Shown: positions 37,371 through 49,450 of the stretch, piece after piece | Position numbering within the stretch: the first letter of the stretch is position 1 | Layout of the letters: every line of letters starts with the position of its first letter | Assembly (NCBI GenBank): GCA_003667245.1 | Contig: RCNN01000072.1 | Location: 62,001-126,000, forward strand | Origin: Heterostelium multicystogenum | Taxonomy: Eukaryota > Evosea > Eumycetozoa > Acytosteliales > Acytosteliaceae | DNA length: 64,000 bases | Reading direction: 5' to 3' | The notes under the pieces: model-generated | Databases searched by the model: none | Told to the model about the DNA's origin: nothing | The model's input: only the letters and a program-made list of their open reading frames with translations | Program-made: the position numbers and the translations under genes

Positions 37371-39067
37371 ATGACTGCTATTAATTTACCACATATAATT
37401 CTAAAGAAGATTCTTAGTTACCTTGATGATATTGATAGGATATGCATTAGTTTAGTATGTAAACAATGGTTTGACAATAGAGAGGGCTATCTTAGTTTTG
37501 CCACCGTCGGTCTGGATCACCCAGACAATGAGAACTACTATCTACAATCATATAGATCAATCTACTTGAAATCAATGTATTCGAACAAGAGAAAATTAAA
37601 ACTAAATGTATACAGAAAGTTAAATATTCATACTTCTCGACGACCAGAATACTACATTGATTGTGGTAAATATATTTCATTCCATTCGTAAAATAATAAT
37701 ACATTATTAACATATTCTTCCTAAAAGATGAAATATGCAGTATAAAATAGGTTGGACCCAAACATTGGTTGTGTTATACTTTATGCTACGTTAAATGACA
37801 CTCAGTTAAAGCATTTACATCAACTAATGACTACCTCCAATGTTACAAAGCTTATTAATTGCCAATCATTGAAGTACTCACTTCCACCTATGCTCAGAGT
37901 ATTGAAATTTCACTACGAATTTACTAAACCAATAACCCCAAACATCTTGCCAGACACACTTGAGTCGATAGAATTCAGTGATGAATTCAATCATGAGTTG
38001 AGGCCAGGTATTTTTCCGTCTAGATTGAAGAAGATAAATTTTGGACAGTCTTTCAACCAACCAATCAAGCATGGTTTACTCCCAGAAGGACTTATAAGAA
38101 TAATATTTGGAGATGATTACAAACATCCATTGGGTCGAGGAATTCTTCCAAACTCTCTTCAATGGTTGCAATTTGGAGAAAATGTAATTGAATCTTTCGA
38201 TGTAGCCCTCCCACCCAATCTAAGAACACTATCTTTTTGGAGCAACAACAAAATAACTGTCAAGATACTACCACACACTCTTCACACCCTCAAGTATGTG
38301 CCTGTATCTATGATTCCATTGATTAAGGACCTACCAAACCTACGAAATCTTCTACTTGATGATGATATAAACAGCACTCCTACCATCAATCTTGACGATA
38401 TCCCCCTTATTTGACCAAATTAGGTTTGAAATTTACAAAGTATTTCTTGGAGGCATCCGTTTTCTTCTGGACTTAAGAATCTGAATCTTGGTAGTTGTGT
38501 ATTTAATATTGACAAGCTATTTCCAAGCGATATTCAATATGGCTTTGATAAACTCTCTATAACTGAATCACACCATTCTTTCAACCGATCAAACCTGAGA
38601 GTCAAAAAGTTTCGAGTTGGTATCGATTGCAAAATTGACTCTAAACTTCCAAACGGTATTGAAACGTTAGATTTATATGGATTTACTCCCAAGACATTTC
38701 TTTCGAACTTCCTGATAGTTTGAAGTGTATTATTCTTACCACCAACTATGCCTTTATAAGAGGTTTCAACACTCAATGCGCAAAACCAGTCGTCCCCTTA
38801 CCAGATTCTATTTGTACTCTTAAGATTGACGCGATGGGACAAGATATAAAGTTGGAATCATTTGGCGAAGCAATAACCAATATACATATCGGTACAAACA
38901 ATGGAGGTTTGTGTCACATTAGAAAATTGGATGATAATTATTATCTCTTTTATGGTCACCTTGCAAGAAGTAAATTCAATGCCATGATATTCCCAAAATC
39001 AATGTTCTTCAATCTAATTAAAAGCAAACTCAAATCTTCACGCATTGGATTAAACAATTGTTCCTAA
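37371..39067 (+). CDS. F-box protein with FNIP repeats
   Basis: Start at 37371 (MTAINLPHIILKKILSYL), leading into a clear F-box: SYLDDIDRICISLVCKQWF. The intron 37676-37750 keeps frame (DCW, then LDPNIG). FNIP units are regular: LPPMLRVLKFHYEFTKPITP, ILPDTLESIEFSDEFNHEL, FPSRLKKINFGQSFNQPIKH, LLPEGLIRIIFGDDYKHPLG, ILPNSLQWLQFGENV, then looser repeats. Frame changes near 38410, 38460 and 38690. The C-terminal strand-rich tail (GGLCHIRKLDDNYYLFYG) is shared with the gene at 35419 and recalls the tail of the gene at 12018. Probable substrate-binding subunit of an SCF ligase. Confidence 0.82.
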
Positions 39068-39523
39068 TTAAACAATAAACAGAAAATTATACTTTCGAAC
39101 CCTCCCTATCTTTGCAAGTACTAATAATAATAATAATTCCAAACCTTCGAAAGCTAATACACTCCTAATTTTTAATCCTTATTTTATTCTTGGATTGAAA
39201 TGATTAATCAAACTAACATCTTTTTATTCCAAAAATAACATTTATTTTTTTCATGTAATTCCTTTTATTCTGGTGGAATTATTTAAAAGTAATGATTTGT
39301 TGTGTATTTTTTAAGTTGTTTTTTGTTGATTTTTCAAAGTTTTATGTCATAAATCGATAAAGTTTGTTTATGCCATCCACAAACAACTGTAAACAACAAT
39401 CAAATATATCTATCTATTAATTATATATTAATATATGGAATAGTGTATACATTGTGTAAAAGATAAAACAAAGATATTATAATAATATACTATAGTATTG
39501 TAACGAACGAAAGATTGTAAAGA
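39068..39523. other. Intergenic gap
   Basis: AT-rich with an AATAAA near 39071 (FNIP gene polyadenylation) and TA-rich DNA towards 39440. No gene. Confidence 0.5.
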
Positions 39524-39900
39524 ATGCATAGATTAGAAGGATCGGAATTAGATGATTTATATAGGGACTTGGGTGTGCAACGACCAAGACAGCTTGGCAG
39601 CGATGCTTTGAATAGTAGATATAATAACATTGGCGGTATCAATGCAGTCAACAATGAAAATAGTAGTACTGGCAGCAATTTTAGAATGAATCAACCAGAG
39701 CTGCATCCAATCAATACGCAGAATGTTATTAGACAAACAACAACCAAGTCCTCATCAATCATAAGAAAAAAGAAGAAACAACAACATGGCTCTCATTCTC
39801 TCAATCATTATTCAAAGAGTTTTGTTATGGTGCAGCTTATGGTTTGATAGGTTTCCTCTTTTCTACATTTAACGAATACAGAAAACTGAAACCAAGTTAA
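39524..39900 (+). CDS. Small unrecognised protein with a hydrophobic C-terminal segment
   Basis: I do not recognise this gene. The frame opens MHRLEGSELDDLYRDLGVQR, passes an Asn-rich stretch and a basic cluster (IIRKKKKQ), then needs one frame change near 39805-39830 to read LFKEFCYGAAYGLIGFLFST followed by FNEYRKLKPS and a stop at 39898-39900. The result is about 125 residues with one short possible membrane helix at the end. Charged start, composition and position between a gene's 3' end and a convergent gene make it plausible as a real small tail-anchored or mitochondrial protein. No homology is claimed. Confidence 0.45.
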
Positions 39901-40436
39901 GCAGACCTCGATCAGATGATATTATTATATTGTAAATAAATAAATTATAAATATAACGTATAGAACAAACACTGTTATTTGTATAATAAAACTATGTATA
40001 CATATACAACAATCAATCAATCAATCAAATAAATAAGAACAAGTAGTCAAGCATTACTAAATATCTTTGTTTAAATTGTATTTTTTTTATTTTATTAGTT
40101 TAAACTATGTAAATTAAGGTCGGGTAATAGATTAATCAATGGTCATTATATAATGTATTATTTATACAATGAACATGTTGCTATCTAACACAAAGAAGAA
40201 AGATTACACAAAAGATAAAAGTTTGAGTTGTTGAAGTGCAGTGCATTGCTTGTAGATTAGATAAGATTAGATTAGATTAGTTTAGTTTAGTTTGTTTTAT
40301 GTTTGTTTATTATTACTATGATATAATGATGTAGTTAATATGATGAGTGATTATTATTATTATTATAATGAATGGGTGACAGAAGCTGAAGATTGATTTC
40401 AATACAAGATTAAATTAAATACTATCTTATTAATTT
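39901..40436. other. Convergent intergenic region
   Basis: Lies between the 3' ends of the small-protein gene and OSCP. AT-rich with AATC, TTAGT and ATT repeats; AATAAA-type signals on both sides. No gene. Confidence 0.5.
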
Positions 40437-41768
40437 TTAATTTGCTTTGTTGAGACTGTCTTCGTAGGCCTTAACATCGAATGAGAAATACTTCTCCTTA
40501 AACTCTTCCTTCTCCCAGACTGGGGTGTCGGTGAGGGCAGCTTCTCTCAAATCGTTGAAGAAATCGGTGAAGATAGACTTCTCTTCACGTTCACTCTTTT
40601 CGATAGCTGCAGAGAGGGTGGCATTGTGGTTGAGGAGTGGTGACTCAATCTTGTAACCACTCTTGATTGATGGATCTACTGAATAGGCGAATTGAATCTT
40701 GGTGTCCTCAGTGAAATATGATCTAACAAGTTGTTCCAATTGTTGTTTCTCTTTATCGTTGTATTCCTAAGTAATAGTAGGTAGTAGTAGTAGTAGTAGC
40801 AATAGAGTCAGTTAATACCATTATTCTAAAGCAATCAAGCAATAGTGATTCATTCATACATGAGCAACAGTCAATCTGATGTTCATCTCGGTTGAGAGTG
40901 AAGCAACCAAACGCTTGAAATCCTTCAAGGTGTTGACCAAGATACCAAAGTTGTTTTCATTTGACATGTAATCTTTGAGGATGAAAGTTAGTAATGAAAT
41001 GTCGATGGTCAATTACCTTGAAGATGCAATGCTGTTTACTTACAGAGGAAGAATTCACCGATTGGTGACAAGGTGACAGAGTCAACGAAGAAGTCGATGA
41101 GGTTTTGTTTATCAGAGTTGGAAATATCTGGTTCTTCGACGATGGAACGGAAAGATGGGATGGTTTCGAAAGCCTTGAGAATCAATTCGACGTCCTTTGA
41201 GACGATGTTGAGTGAACGAGCTTGGGAAGCACATGAGAAGAGAGCACGAGCAACCTTACCAGAGGCAGTTGGGATGATGATGGTTGGTTTGACTTCGAAT
41301 TTTGGTGATGAAACCTTTGATTGCTCCTTTGACTCCATCAAGTTGGTGATGATGTCTTGATATTGCTTCTTTTGAGCCAAACGTGAGGCTTCGAGACTCT
41401 TCAAAACATCAGCTGGAATCTCTTGGTTGGTGTCGTACTTTTCCAACTCTTCCCATTCCTTCTCCATATTGTTGTTGCTGCTCTTTGGTGGTTGTTGTGG
41501 TGGTGGTGGTGGTGTTCCAGCTGCCTTCTTGGTTGAGAATGACATGACATTACCACCCTAATTTATTTATTAAATGCATCATCCTGTATGTTAATATACA
41601 CAAATTTCACTGTCTGTTGCTGCTGCTTGCTGCTGCGCTTCCTGTTGGTGATGCTGCTGCTGCTGCCGCTGTTATGTTTTGCTAAATAATACTCACCATT
41701 GGCTTGAAGGTGGTGGTGGCAACACGACGTGAACCAACAATTGATCTAGTAATTAAACGAGCGAACAT
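40437..41768 (-). CDS. Mitochondrial ATP synthase OSCP subunit (delta/O)
   Basis: Links the F1 head to the peripheral stalk of ATP synthase. Four exons join in frame: 41697-41768, 41044-41557, 40860-40972 and 40437-40766, giving 342 residues. The first exon encodes a basic, Arg/Ser-rich mitochondrial presequence (MFARLITRSIVGSRRVA). The OSCP domain starts at GKVARALFSCASQARSL and runs through NLIDFFVDSVTLSPIGEFFL, LVASLSTEMNIRLTVAHEYN, to the FAYSVDPSIKSGYKI signature (usually DPSIxGG). Most OSCPs are about 200-215 residues; this one has a Pro/Asn-rich N-terminal insert of roughly 90 residues and about 50 extra at the C-terminus (after AIEKSEREEK). No frame breaks. The intron after exon 1 carries GCT/CTG repeats. 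Confidence 0.9.
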
Positions 41769-43149
41769 CTTTTATTGATCGAATCTGCTTCTTCTTTTGA
41801 TTTGACTTGAACTGAACTTGATGAATGAATAAACAACAACAACTGTAAAGTAATATTACTCACTGCTGCTAAATGTTATGTAATAACAATATGAGGTGGG
41901 TGTTGTAGCCTTTAAAGTGTATCGAATTCAAAAACAAAAAATGATCATAATATTAGTGTGTGATATAGTTCGAACTGTGCAGAAGCTGACAAAAAAAATT
42001 GAAAAAAAAAAATCAATTAATTTTTATTATTATTTTTTTATTATTTTTTTTTGATACTAAAATTTTTATGGTGATGTGATTATCAACACACACAAGAGGA
42101 GGACCAATAAAACATCACTTTCGCAGCACCCAATGTAAAAATACGTAGTTCAACTACCAAACACACCAAAAACTGAAATTAAAATTAGGCGTTGGATTGT
42201 TTTCCCAAAATAATGCAAAAATTGTTTCAGATTATAATAGCTATAATTAATTGATAATAATAATAATAATAATTAATACTCACGTACACAATCGTTCTGT
42301 TTTTCTACACTCACAGAAATCATACAAATAATATCTTACTCAACATCGTTCATATCCATCTTTCACCTCTAAATTCTCATCACACCACCACCACAAAAAC
42401 ACACTTGGAATCACCCTTTCCACTCAACTCATCTCATATCAATCCATTTCTTTCCTCTGACTGTGTTTTATTCGGCAACATCAAACAAACAAATATTTTT
42501 TATAATTTAGACAAAAATATTACTAGATATATATATTTTGTTGGATTGATTTCAATTATTATATATATATATTTAAATATATAATATAGATTATATCATC
42601 CATCATCGATCATTCATTAAATTAAAAATAACAACAAAAGTGATATATAATATCAATCATTTATTTATTTCTTTTATTAATTTAAACTATAAAAATATAT
42701 TTAAATATATATAATTATATATATCTATCATTGTAATAAGTAATCATTGTAGTTAGTGTTAATTAAATTGGTATTTAGAATTATATCTATAAATATAAAT
42801 TAATATCTTATTGGATTTGGTTTTGTGTAGTAGTTGTTGTTGTTGTTTTGGTTTTTGGTGTGACATTATTAAATAAATCTTTAGTTTTTTAAGATAGTAG
42901 AAATATAACTGCCATCTTGCAGCAAAGATTACCAAACAACTCAAGTTTATTGGGTAACATTTAATTAGTTTTATTAGTATTATTTATTATTGAATCAAGT
43001 AGTAATTTACTACTATTTTGGAATGACTTTGTTTTAATACTGTATCAAATAAACCACCCCCTAAACATATATTCTTTTATATTTATATATATATCTATTT
43101 TATATTCTCTTTTTACTGTAAACACTACAATTACTACTTATAGCATATC
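41769..43149. promoter_or_regulatory. Divergent intergenic region (OSCP and TBC gene 1)
   Basis: About 1.4 kb between start codons pointing away from each other. It holds poly-T/poly-A runs (about 42000-42060), a CCAAT at 42112, and long TA-rich stretches (42520-42760). A minus-strand open frame at 42759-42944 is low-complexity and rejected. No gene is seen. Confidence 0.5.
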
Positions 43150-46100
43150 ATGAGCGAATATAAATCATCAAATTTTTAGATCGATATCTTCTTCACCTAA
43201 TATAAGCAGCAGCAGCAGCAACAACAGCAGCAGTAGTAGTAGTAATAGTGGTAGTGATAGTGGCTATTCTAATGGCGGAAAAGGCGGTGCTTATTCATTG
43301 TATTATGCCGATTTAAACAAGTTGGATAGCAGTGATGTATCATATGGCTGGAGTTATAATGATGTTGTCAATGGAGCAGATGAAATCAAATCGGTACCAC
43401 TATCAACGCAAACAACGAAACTGCTCCCCAATCTATTTATAATAAAGATTTAATCGATAAACTAAGTGATGATTCTATGCCACCCAACAATCAGTCGCCA
43501 CTAAGTATCTATGGCAAATCACTCTCAAAGAACTACCCTAATATTGGAGGCGGTCGTCACAGTAGAAACAACAGCAGTGGCAATGGAAATGTGAGCGGAA
43601 GCGTCGGAGGACACAGTAGAAACAGCAGCATAAGCAGCTGCTCCAATGCAGCTGTCGAAATATTCGAAGATGACGAGCGTTATAATAGCGACTTTAACAA
43701 CAGAGACGAGTCGACGGACGATCATTATCTGGTTTCATTAGCTCCTCTGCAAAATCTATCGTCTTCAGCATCGAATTTATCGATTTTTATGGATAGCAAT
43801 GATTCTGAGTTGCCTAGATCACACGACCATTCAAAACGGGCAGGTGTAGCAAGCGGGTGGCGGATCATCTTCGTCGCCATCGTCACTACAAGTGTCACCA
43901 AATTGTCGAGTGCAACGCCACCTTCAACACTACCATCACATTTTCCACCACTTTCACCGTCGATCGATGTGCCAACACCTCTGTCGCCTCATCAAATGTC
44001 CTCCACCTCCAGTGCCATCGCGCTCTCACAAGCGATTCCATTCGACTTCTACTCTCCCAACCCCAATAACAACACAAGCAACGACAACATATCTTTCATT
44101 TAATTATGAAAGTAGCAATCAAAGCAACAGCTCACCATCATCGACATCCTCCTCTCTATCGTCATCATACAACAAACTAGGTGCATTTAGTAGCAGCCAA
44201 AGGGCAAACCTGACGACATCAGCCAACAATATTAGTCCAGAGCCCTGAGCAGTAGCTTTGGCAGTATATCAAGTAAGATATCTCAATCACCATTAAAGTC
44301 AAAGCTTCTGAAAGTAATCACCAATGTCAAGAACAGTTCACCAGTCGAGTCTATAATCACCAATCTCTCGATATCCTCGCCAATCTCACCTCGAAATTCG
44401 TCATCTGATATTTCAACTCCACCTACATTTGAAACAAACTCTTCTCAAACTCTAGTCTCATCATCGTCGTCGTCTGACTCTGTATTAGAGAATGATCAGC
44501 GGCAACAAGCACCAAAAGGACCAAGCAATATAGTACTTCAAGATTCAATTGATAAAATAGTTGAAGAGTTTCACTCTGATATGCCACAAATCGAAATCGC
44601 AACCATCAATTCCAGCAGCACCTCCATCAACAACAATAGAAGTAAACCAGAAGCAAACCATTAGAACCAACAAGAATGTACATTTTGAACAACAGAACGA
44701 TCGTAGATCGTCACTTTTACACCTTTCATATAAATCGTCACTTTTAAATCAGATATCGCAACAACAGAGTAGATCGGAGAGATACAGATTCAGTTTGCCA
44801 TTGTTGGATATCAGCCCTATCCAAAACTAAGCAACGACAGCAATACTCAATTGATTTCTTATGATTTCAACAGCAACAGCTCCACAGGCAATACTTATAC
44901 ATACCCAACGCTTTCCAAGATTTCAAATGGCAATACGGTCAAGCAGGATATTACTCTTCAAAGATTCAAGCCACTCCCTCCCAGACCCACAGATCAACAG
45001 CAGAGCAGCAGCAGTAGTAGTACGAACAATAAGATGTCTTCTCTACTGCAGTTTATTTCTATTTCATTGCCCGATATCATCACAAAGAACAACAATACCG
45101 GAGACTCTAGCACAGCTCAGCCAACTATCGATGACGAGCAGTACCGTAACTTCTCACAATATCTCAATGAAAGTGGCGACAGACACAAGATCTATCAACA
45201 CATTCAATGGCACCTTGATCAGCCAAATGTCAACATTGAGATTGTCAAGTTGTTAGGAACTCATTATGGATTCACTGACCCATGCAGAGCCATCTCATGG
45301 ATGCTGATGACAGGCTATCTCCCAGCAAACAAAGACCAAAGACAATCTGTACTGCAATCTAAAAAGCTTCAGTAAGTTCTATCAACTATGTTGATTCATT
45401 GAACCCGAGCATCGGGCATTCCTCTTACACTCTTTCAAAAAGATATAGAGATTTAGTTCAAAAGTACTATGGAGATTGCAAGCAATTCGATTCCGATGAA
45501 AATAACTTTGAAAGAAATACCAATAGGCTGCTGAACAACGTGGCTGAGCTGTGGTCTAATAATACACAATCAGGCCAGCAGGAGAAGGAGAAGTTCAAAG
45601 AGCTAGTGCAGCAAGTGCACATTGATGTCATTAGAACAAGACCCGACGGATTCTATGACCTCTTTGAGCTCAAGGAAATTGAGCAAATGTCCGAAAGAAT
45701 ATTGGTCATTTGGTCAAGTGAGAATAAGGATGTTTCCTACTTCCAAGGTTTGAACGATTTGATTTGTCCATTCTTGATTGTATTCCTCGATTATGCAATT
45801 GAGGTTTCAAAGATTTCACAGGACGGCTTCCCCTCATACCCATTGCTAGTGGATCCAATTATCGACGACGAAGTTTTGCTCTCCAAAAAGATTGGTGATG
45901 GATTGCTGGTGAAGGAAGTCATTGAAAAAAAGCGTTTCGACATCTTGTCACGTGTCGAAACTGATGTATACTGGTGTTTAAGCAACCTCATGAACTCCTG
46001 CAAATCGTACGCCGCCAACACTGGCTGTGGATTGCCTGCAGAAGGTATGATGAAAAACCTAGAGTCACTTATCAAAGAATCGAATGGTATGTAGCAACAA

Positions 46101-46559
46101 TCTTTAGCTATTATCAATCATCCTTATTAACATTCGTTTTTAAACAGAGGAACTATATTTACACTTCAAGAAAGCATGGATTAGATTTTAGCCATTTCTC
46201 ATTTAGATGGATGGTTTGCTTTTTAATAAGAGAACTATCATTTGTAAGTAAATGAACTAATTAACTTAGTCTGTTTAAATCATCTCATTTCAATTGCTAA
46301 TTTATCTACTCTTCCTAGGAAACTGGAATTAAACTTTGGGATAGATATATGTGTGATAAAAATAATGAAGGATTCTCAAATCCTGCATATATGTTTCTGT
46401 GCATCGGTGCTATCCTACTGGAGCAATGATCTTCTAAATATGGAATTTATGGAACTTGTTACCTATTTGCAACGATCTGATATTCTTCCTATCAACCAAC
46501 TCGATCCAATCCTAAGAAGTGCAAATTCATTCCGACAGATCTATAGTTATCTTTTGTAG
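43150..46559 (+). CDS. TBC-domain Rab GTPase-activating protein, TBC1D22-like, with long low-complexity N-terminus
   Basis: Accelerates GTP hydrolysis by Rab GTPases. The Ser/Asn-rich N-terminal half (about 43150-45100) is disordered-looking. The TBC domain starts at about 45280: CRAISWMLMTGYLPANKDQR, IDVIRTRP (arginine finger, IxxDxxR), VSYFQGLNDLICPFLIVFL (YFQG glutamine finger), ETDVYWCLSNLMNSC, then LDFSHFSFRWMVCFLIREL and IKLWDRYM. Both catalytic residues are kept. Introns 46087-46147 and 46244-46318. Stop 46557-46559. Frame changes near 43177, 43395, 43855, 44100, 44250, 44600-44660, 44830, 45370 and 46430. Most lie in the low-complexity half, where their exact number is unclear. The gene at 49451 is a second, better-preserved relative. 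Confidence 0.83.
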
Positions 46560-46842
46560 GTTGTTATTCCAACTTGTAACAGAGCTTCACAAGACATGGT
46601 TCGCTCCATTCTCTGTTTAAGATATTAAATCATATCAATTGGTTGATTGATTAGGACGATCCACCCACCCATCCATGTCATTTCCAGATAATAATATAAA
46701 ATGTTTAATTTTGAAAAAAACAAAAAAAACAAAATAAATTAATTTGGAAAAACGACTCCATCAAAAAAAACGATTAAATTGTAAATATATTTATAATATT
46801 TTCATACATACCTACACACATTTAAATCTTATATACATAATC

Positions 46843-47865
46843 ATGCCTAAACCAGCTAAGGAAAAGGACCCAGACGATATCGTCGTACAGCATACACCTC
46901 ATGATATAAAGTGCAAGGCTAGACGTGTGCTCCTGTCGCAGAAGCTGAGGGCTCAGAGAAAGAAGGTCAAGGAGTCGGCCCGTAAGGAAAGACAAAAGGA
47001 GAGACAGAAGCTCGGTGAGAGCGCACCTGCTGCACAGCAGCCACGTACTATAGAGTCGATGAGAGTTGCAGATGACACCATCGTCGACGAAGAAGATCCA
47101 GAGTATCAAGACGAAATCGAATTGGACGAGTTTTCACAGTACTTCCAAGGAAAAGAACCCAAGACCTGTATTACAACCAACGAGAAACCCGGTGGCAAGG
47201 CAGTGGGTTTCGCCAAGCTGTTCCCACGTTTTCTACCGAATGCAGAGTACTTCCCAAGACAACATTTCGAGCTCTCAGAGATTGTTAAGTTTTGTAAAAA
47301 CAGAGAGTATACAGATTTGATTGTTGTAAATGAAGATAAAGGTGAAGTTAGTAAGTATTTCAACTACATAGGCCCTCTGCGCTACAAAAGTATAGAGTGA
47401 CGAAGGAATACTAACTTGATTGTCCACTTTCTACCAGATACATTGATGATTTGCCATCTGCCAGATGGTCCTACTGCTTTGTTTAGAGTTACTAGTATTA
47501 CAATGCCAGATAAGATTCCAGGTGGTGGCGAAATGACAGATCATAAATCAGAGCTGATTGTAAATAATTTCACAACTAGACTTGGACACACCATAGGTAG
47601 AATGTTTGCAGCATTGTTCCCACAGGATCCACAGTACAAAGGTCGACGTGTATGCACATTGCACAACCAGCGTGATTTCATTTTCTTTAGACAACACCGT
47701 TATATGTTTGAATCAAAGACAAAGGCGAATCTACAGGAATTGGGTCCACGTTTTACACTCAAACTCATGTCTTTACAACACGGTACATTCGACACCAAAT
47801 CAGGTGAATACATACATTTACACAAAGCCGGTATGGATGTCGACAGAAAGAAGTTCGTACTTTAA
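46843..47865 (+). CDS. rpf1: Ribosome production factor 1 (RPF1), Brix domain
   Basis: Nucleolar factor for 60S subunit assembly. Exons 46843-47350 and 47438-47865 join in frame (intron GTAAGT...CTACCAG) for 311 residues. A basic N-terminus ([19 protein letters not shown]) and an acidic linker ([16 protein letters not shown]) precede the Brix domain: [98 protein letters not shown], ending DRKKFVL. These match human RPF1 closely ([19 protein letters not shown]). No frame breaks. Convergent with the DUF1294 gene, 81 bp away. Confidence 0.96.
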
Positions 47866-47946
47866 ATTTAATATATTTAATAATAATAATAATTTATTAT
47901 ATTTAAGATAATAATAATAATAATAATATAAATAGGATTCTATCTT

Positions 47947-48599
47947 TTATTTTTGTTTATTTCTATTCTTTCTGTTATTGTTATTCTTTTTGTAATTGTT
48001 ATTGTTATCTATGGTGCTATTATTATTGTTGGTTATCTGTTGTTGTTGATAATGTTGTTGATGTTGATGTTGTTGGTTGTGATGGTGAGTTTGAGCAACA
48101 TTATTGCTGTTGAATGTTTGCTTCATTGTATTGTTGAATTGATTTATCTGTTGTTGATTTGGTCTGAGCATAGCTGGTAATAGATGTGGTTTCTTAAAGA
48201 ATAAGAAAAGTACCAACCGCTAGAATACCAATATTACCTCCAACTGCTGCAAAGTATACCTGTTAAAGATGAGATAGTTATCAATGTTAAGATTATATTA
48301 TAATAGTATAGAATAGAATAGAATTGAATGATCATTCATTGAATAGATCGATATATGTATTTAGAACATACATTTTTAAATGATTGCTTTGCTCTTTTAT
48401 GTTTGAATTGTTGCATGGCCCACATACCACCGATCCAACCACCAGCCAAAGCTGTCAATTGTAGGGTAGACTCTCTAACTCTCCATTTGTGTTGAATAGC
48501 CTGTTGTTTATCATAATAGAATAGTCCTGCTGCACCTGCATTGACACCTATACCATAGATAGCTAGGTATCTTAGTGGTCCTCTCATATATTGTGCCAT
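47947..48599 (-). CDS. DUF1294-type small membrane protein with Gln/His/Asn-rich tail
   Basis: Exon 1 (48372-48599) encodes MAQYMRGPLRYLAIYGIGVN, then FYYDKQQAIQHKWRVRESTL, LTALAGGWIGGMWAMQQFKHK and RAKQSF. The order K-W-R-[VI]-x-E-x-x-L, AxxGG, and xxHKxxKxxF is the DUF1294 pattern, a small two-to-three-helix membrane family common in bacteria and scattered in eukaryotes. Intron 48260-48371. Exon 2 adds a further helix (VYFAAVGGNIGILAVGTF). Then either it stops at 48196-48198, or, with one frame change near 48200, it continues into FKKPHLLPAMLRPNQQQ and a Gln/His/Asn-rich tail ending at 47947. The family has no firm function. Confidence 0.68.
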
Positions 48600-49450
48600 A
48601 TCGATTCAATAAAACAAACTTAGAGAATGAATGATCTGAAAATTTCATTCACTCAGCGACCAAAACCGATTTGAAAAACCGACTTCGAAATCATACAGTG
48701 TAAATGGTAGATCAAACAAGATATCCACTTTTGATCTAACAATATATCTACTTTCTCATATCTTTTTATTTCAGTGAATTATCCTCATGAGTGTATATCG
48801 ATTGTCTACATTCAATATACATATGAGGTTTCAAATGAATAAATAGTATCGTTTTTGTGATTTCATTAAATGACTGACTGATTGATTATAAAGACAGATA
48901 TCAAGTAGATCAGACATGCAATCTACTTCTTTTAAACTTTAGTTCTTAAGTTATTTGACCAGTGATTCGTTAACGAACTATTTTGTTTCCCCCTAGGCTG
49001 CAATGTCTTCTGCTTGCTGGCTAATTCCAAAAGTTCTGAGATTCCTGAGAGATTCCATTCTTTCTCTGAAACCTGAAAATTACATCAATTTTTGTTTTAT
49101 TTTTAAATAGGATGTTGGGTGTTAGCATATTATATTTTGTTTGTAGAAACACATGTGTGTGGTTGGTTGTTGTATTTTAATTGAAAATTATATTATTATT
49201 TAATAATATTTAATTTAACATTCAAAATAATATTTTATTTATTCTATATTTTATTTAACAACAAAAACATCATTAGACAGTCTTCTTCTTAACAAATAAA
49301 ACTATCTTACACCTTTTATCCTTTAATAATAAGAAGAGTTAGAGATTAGATTATCAGTTGATTCTCTAAAGGTTTAGCTGATTGATTTAGTTAATTAGAA
49401 GAGATAGATATATATATATAGATCTATATAGGATATTTATAGACAAAACT
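48600..49450. other. Intergenic region (divergent, DUF1294 and TBC gene 2)
   Basis: AT-rich with ATTTAAT runs around 49190-49260 and a TA tract near 49407. No open frame with coding character. Confidence 0.5.

Noticed and set aside
41073..41360. Plus-strand open frame antisense to OSCP
   Set aside because: It is fully contained in a confirmed conserved exon on the other strand.
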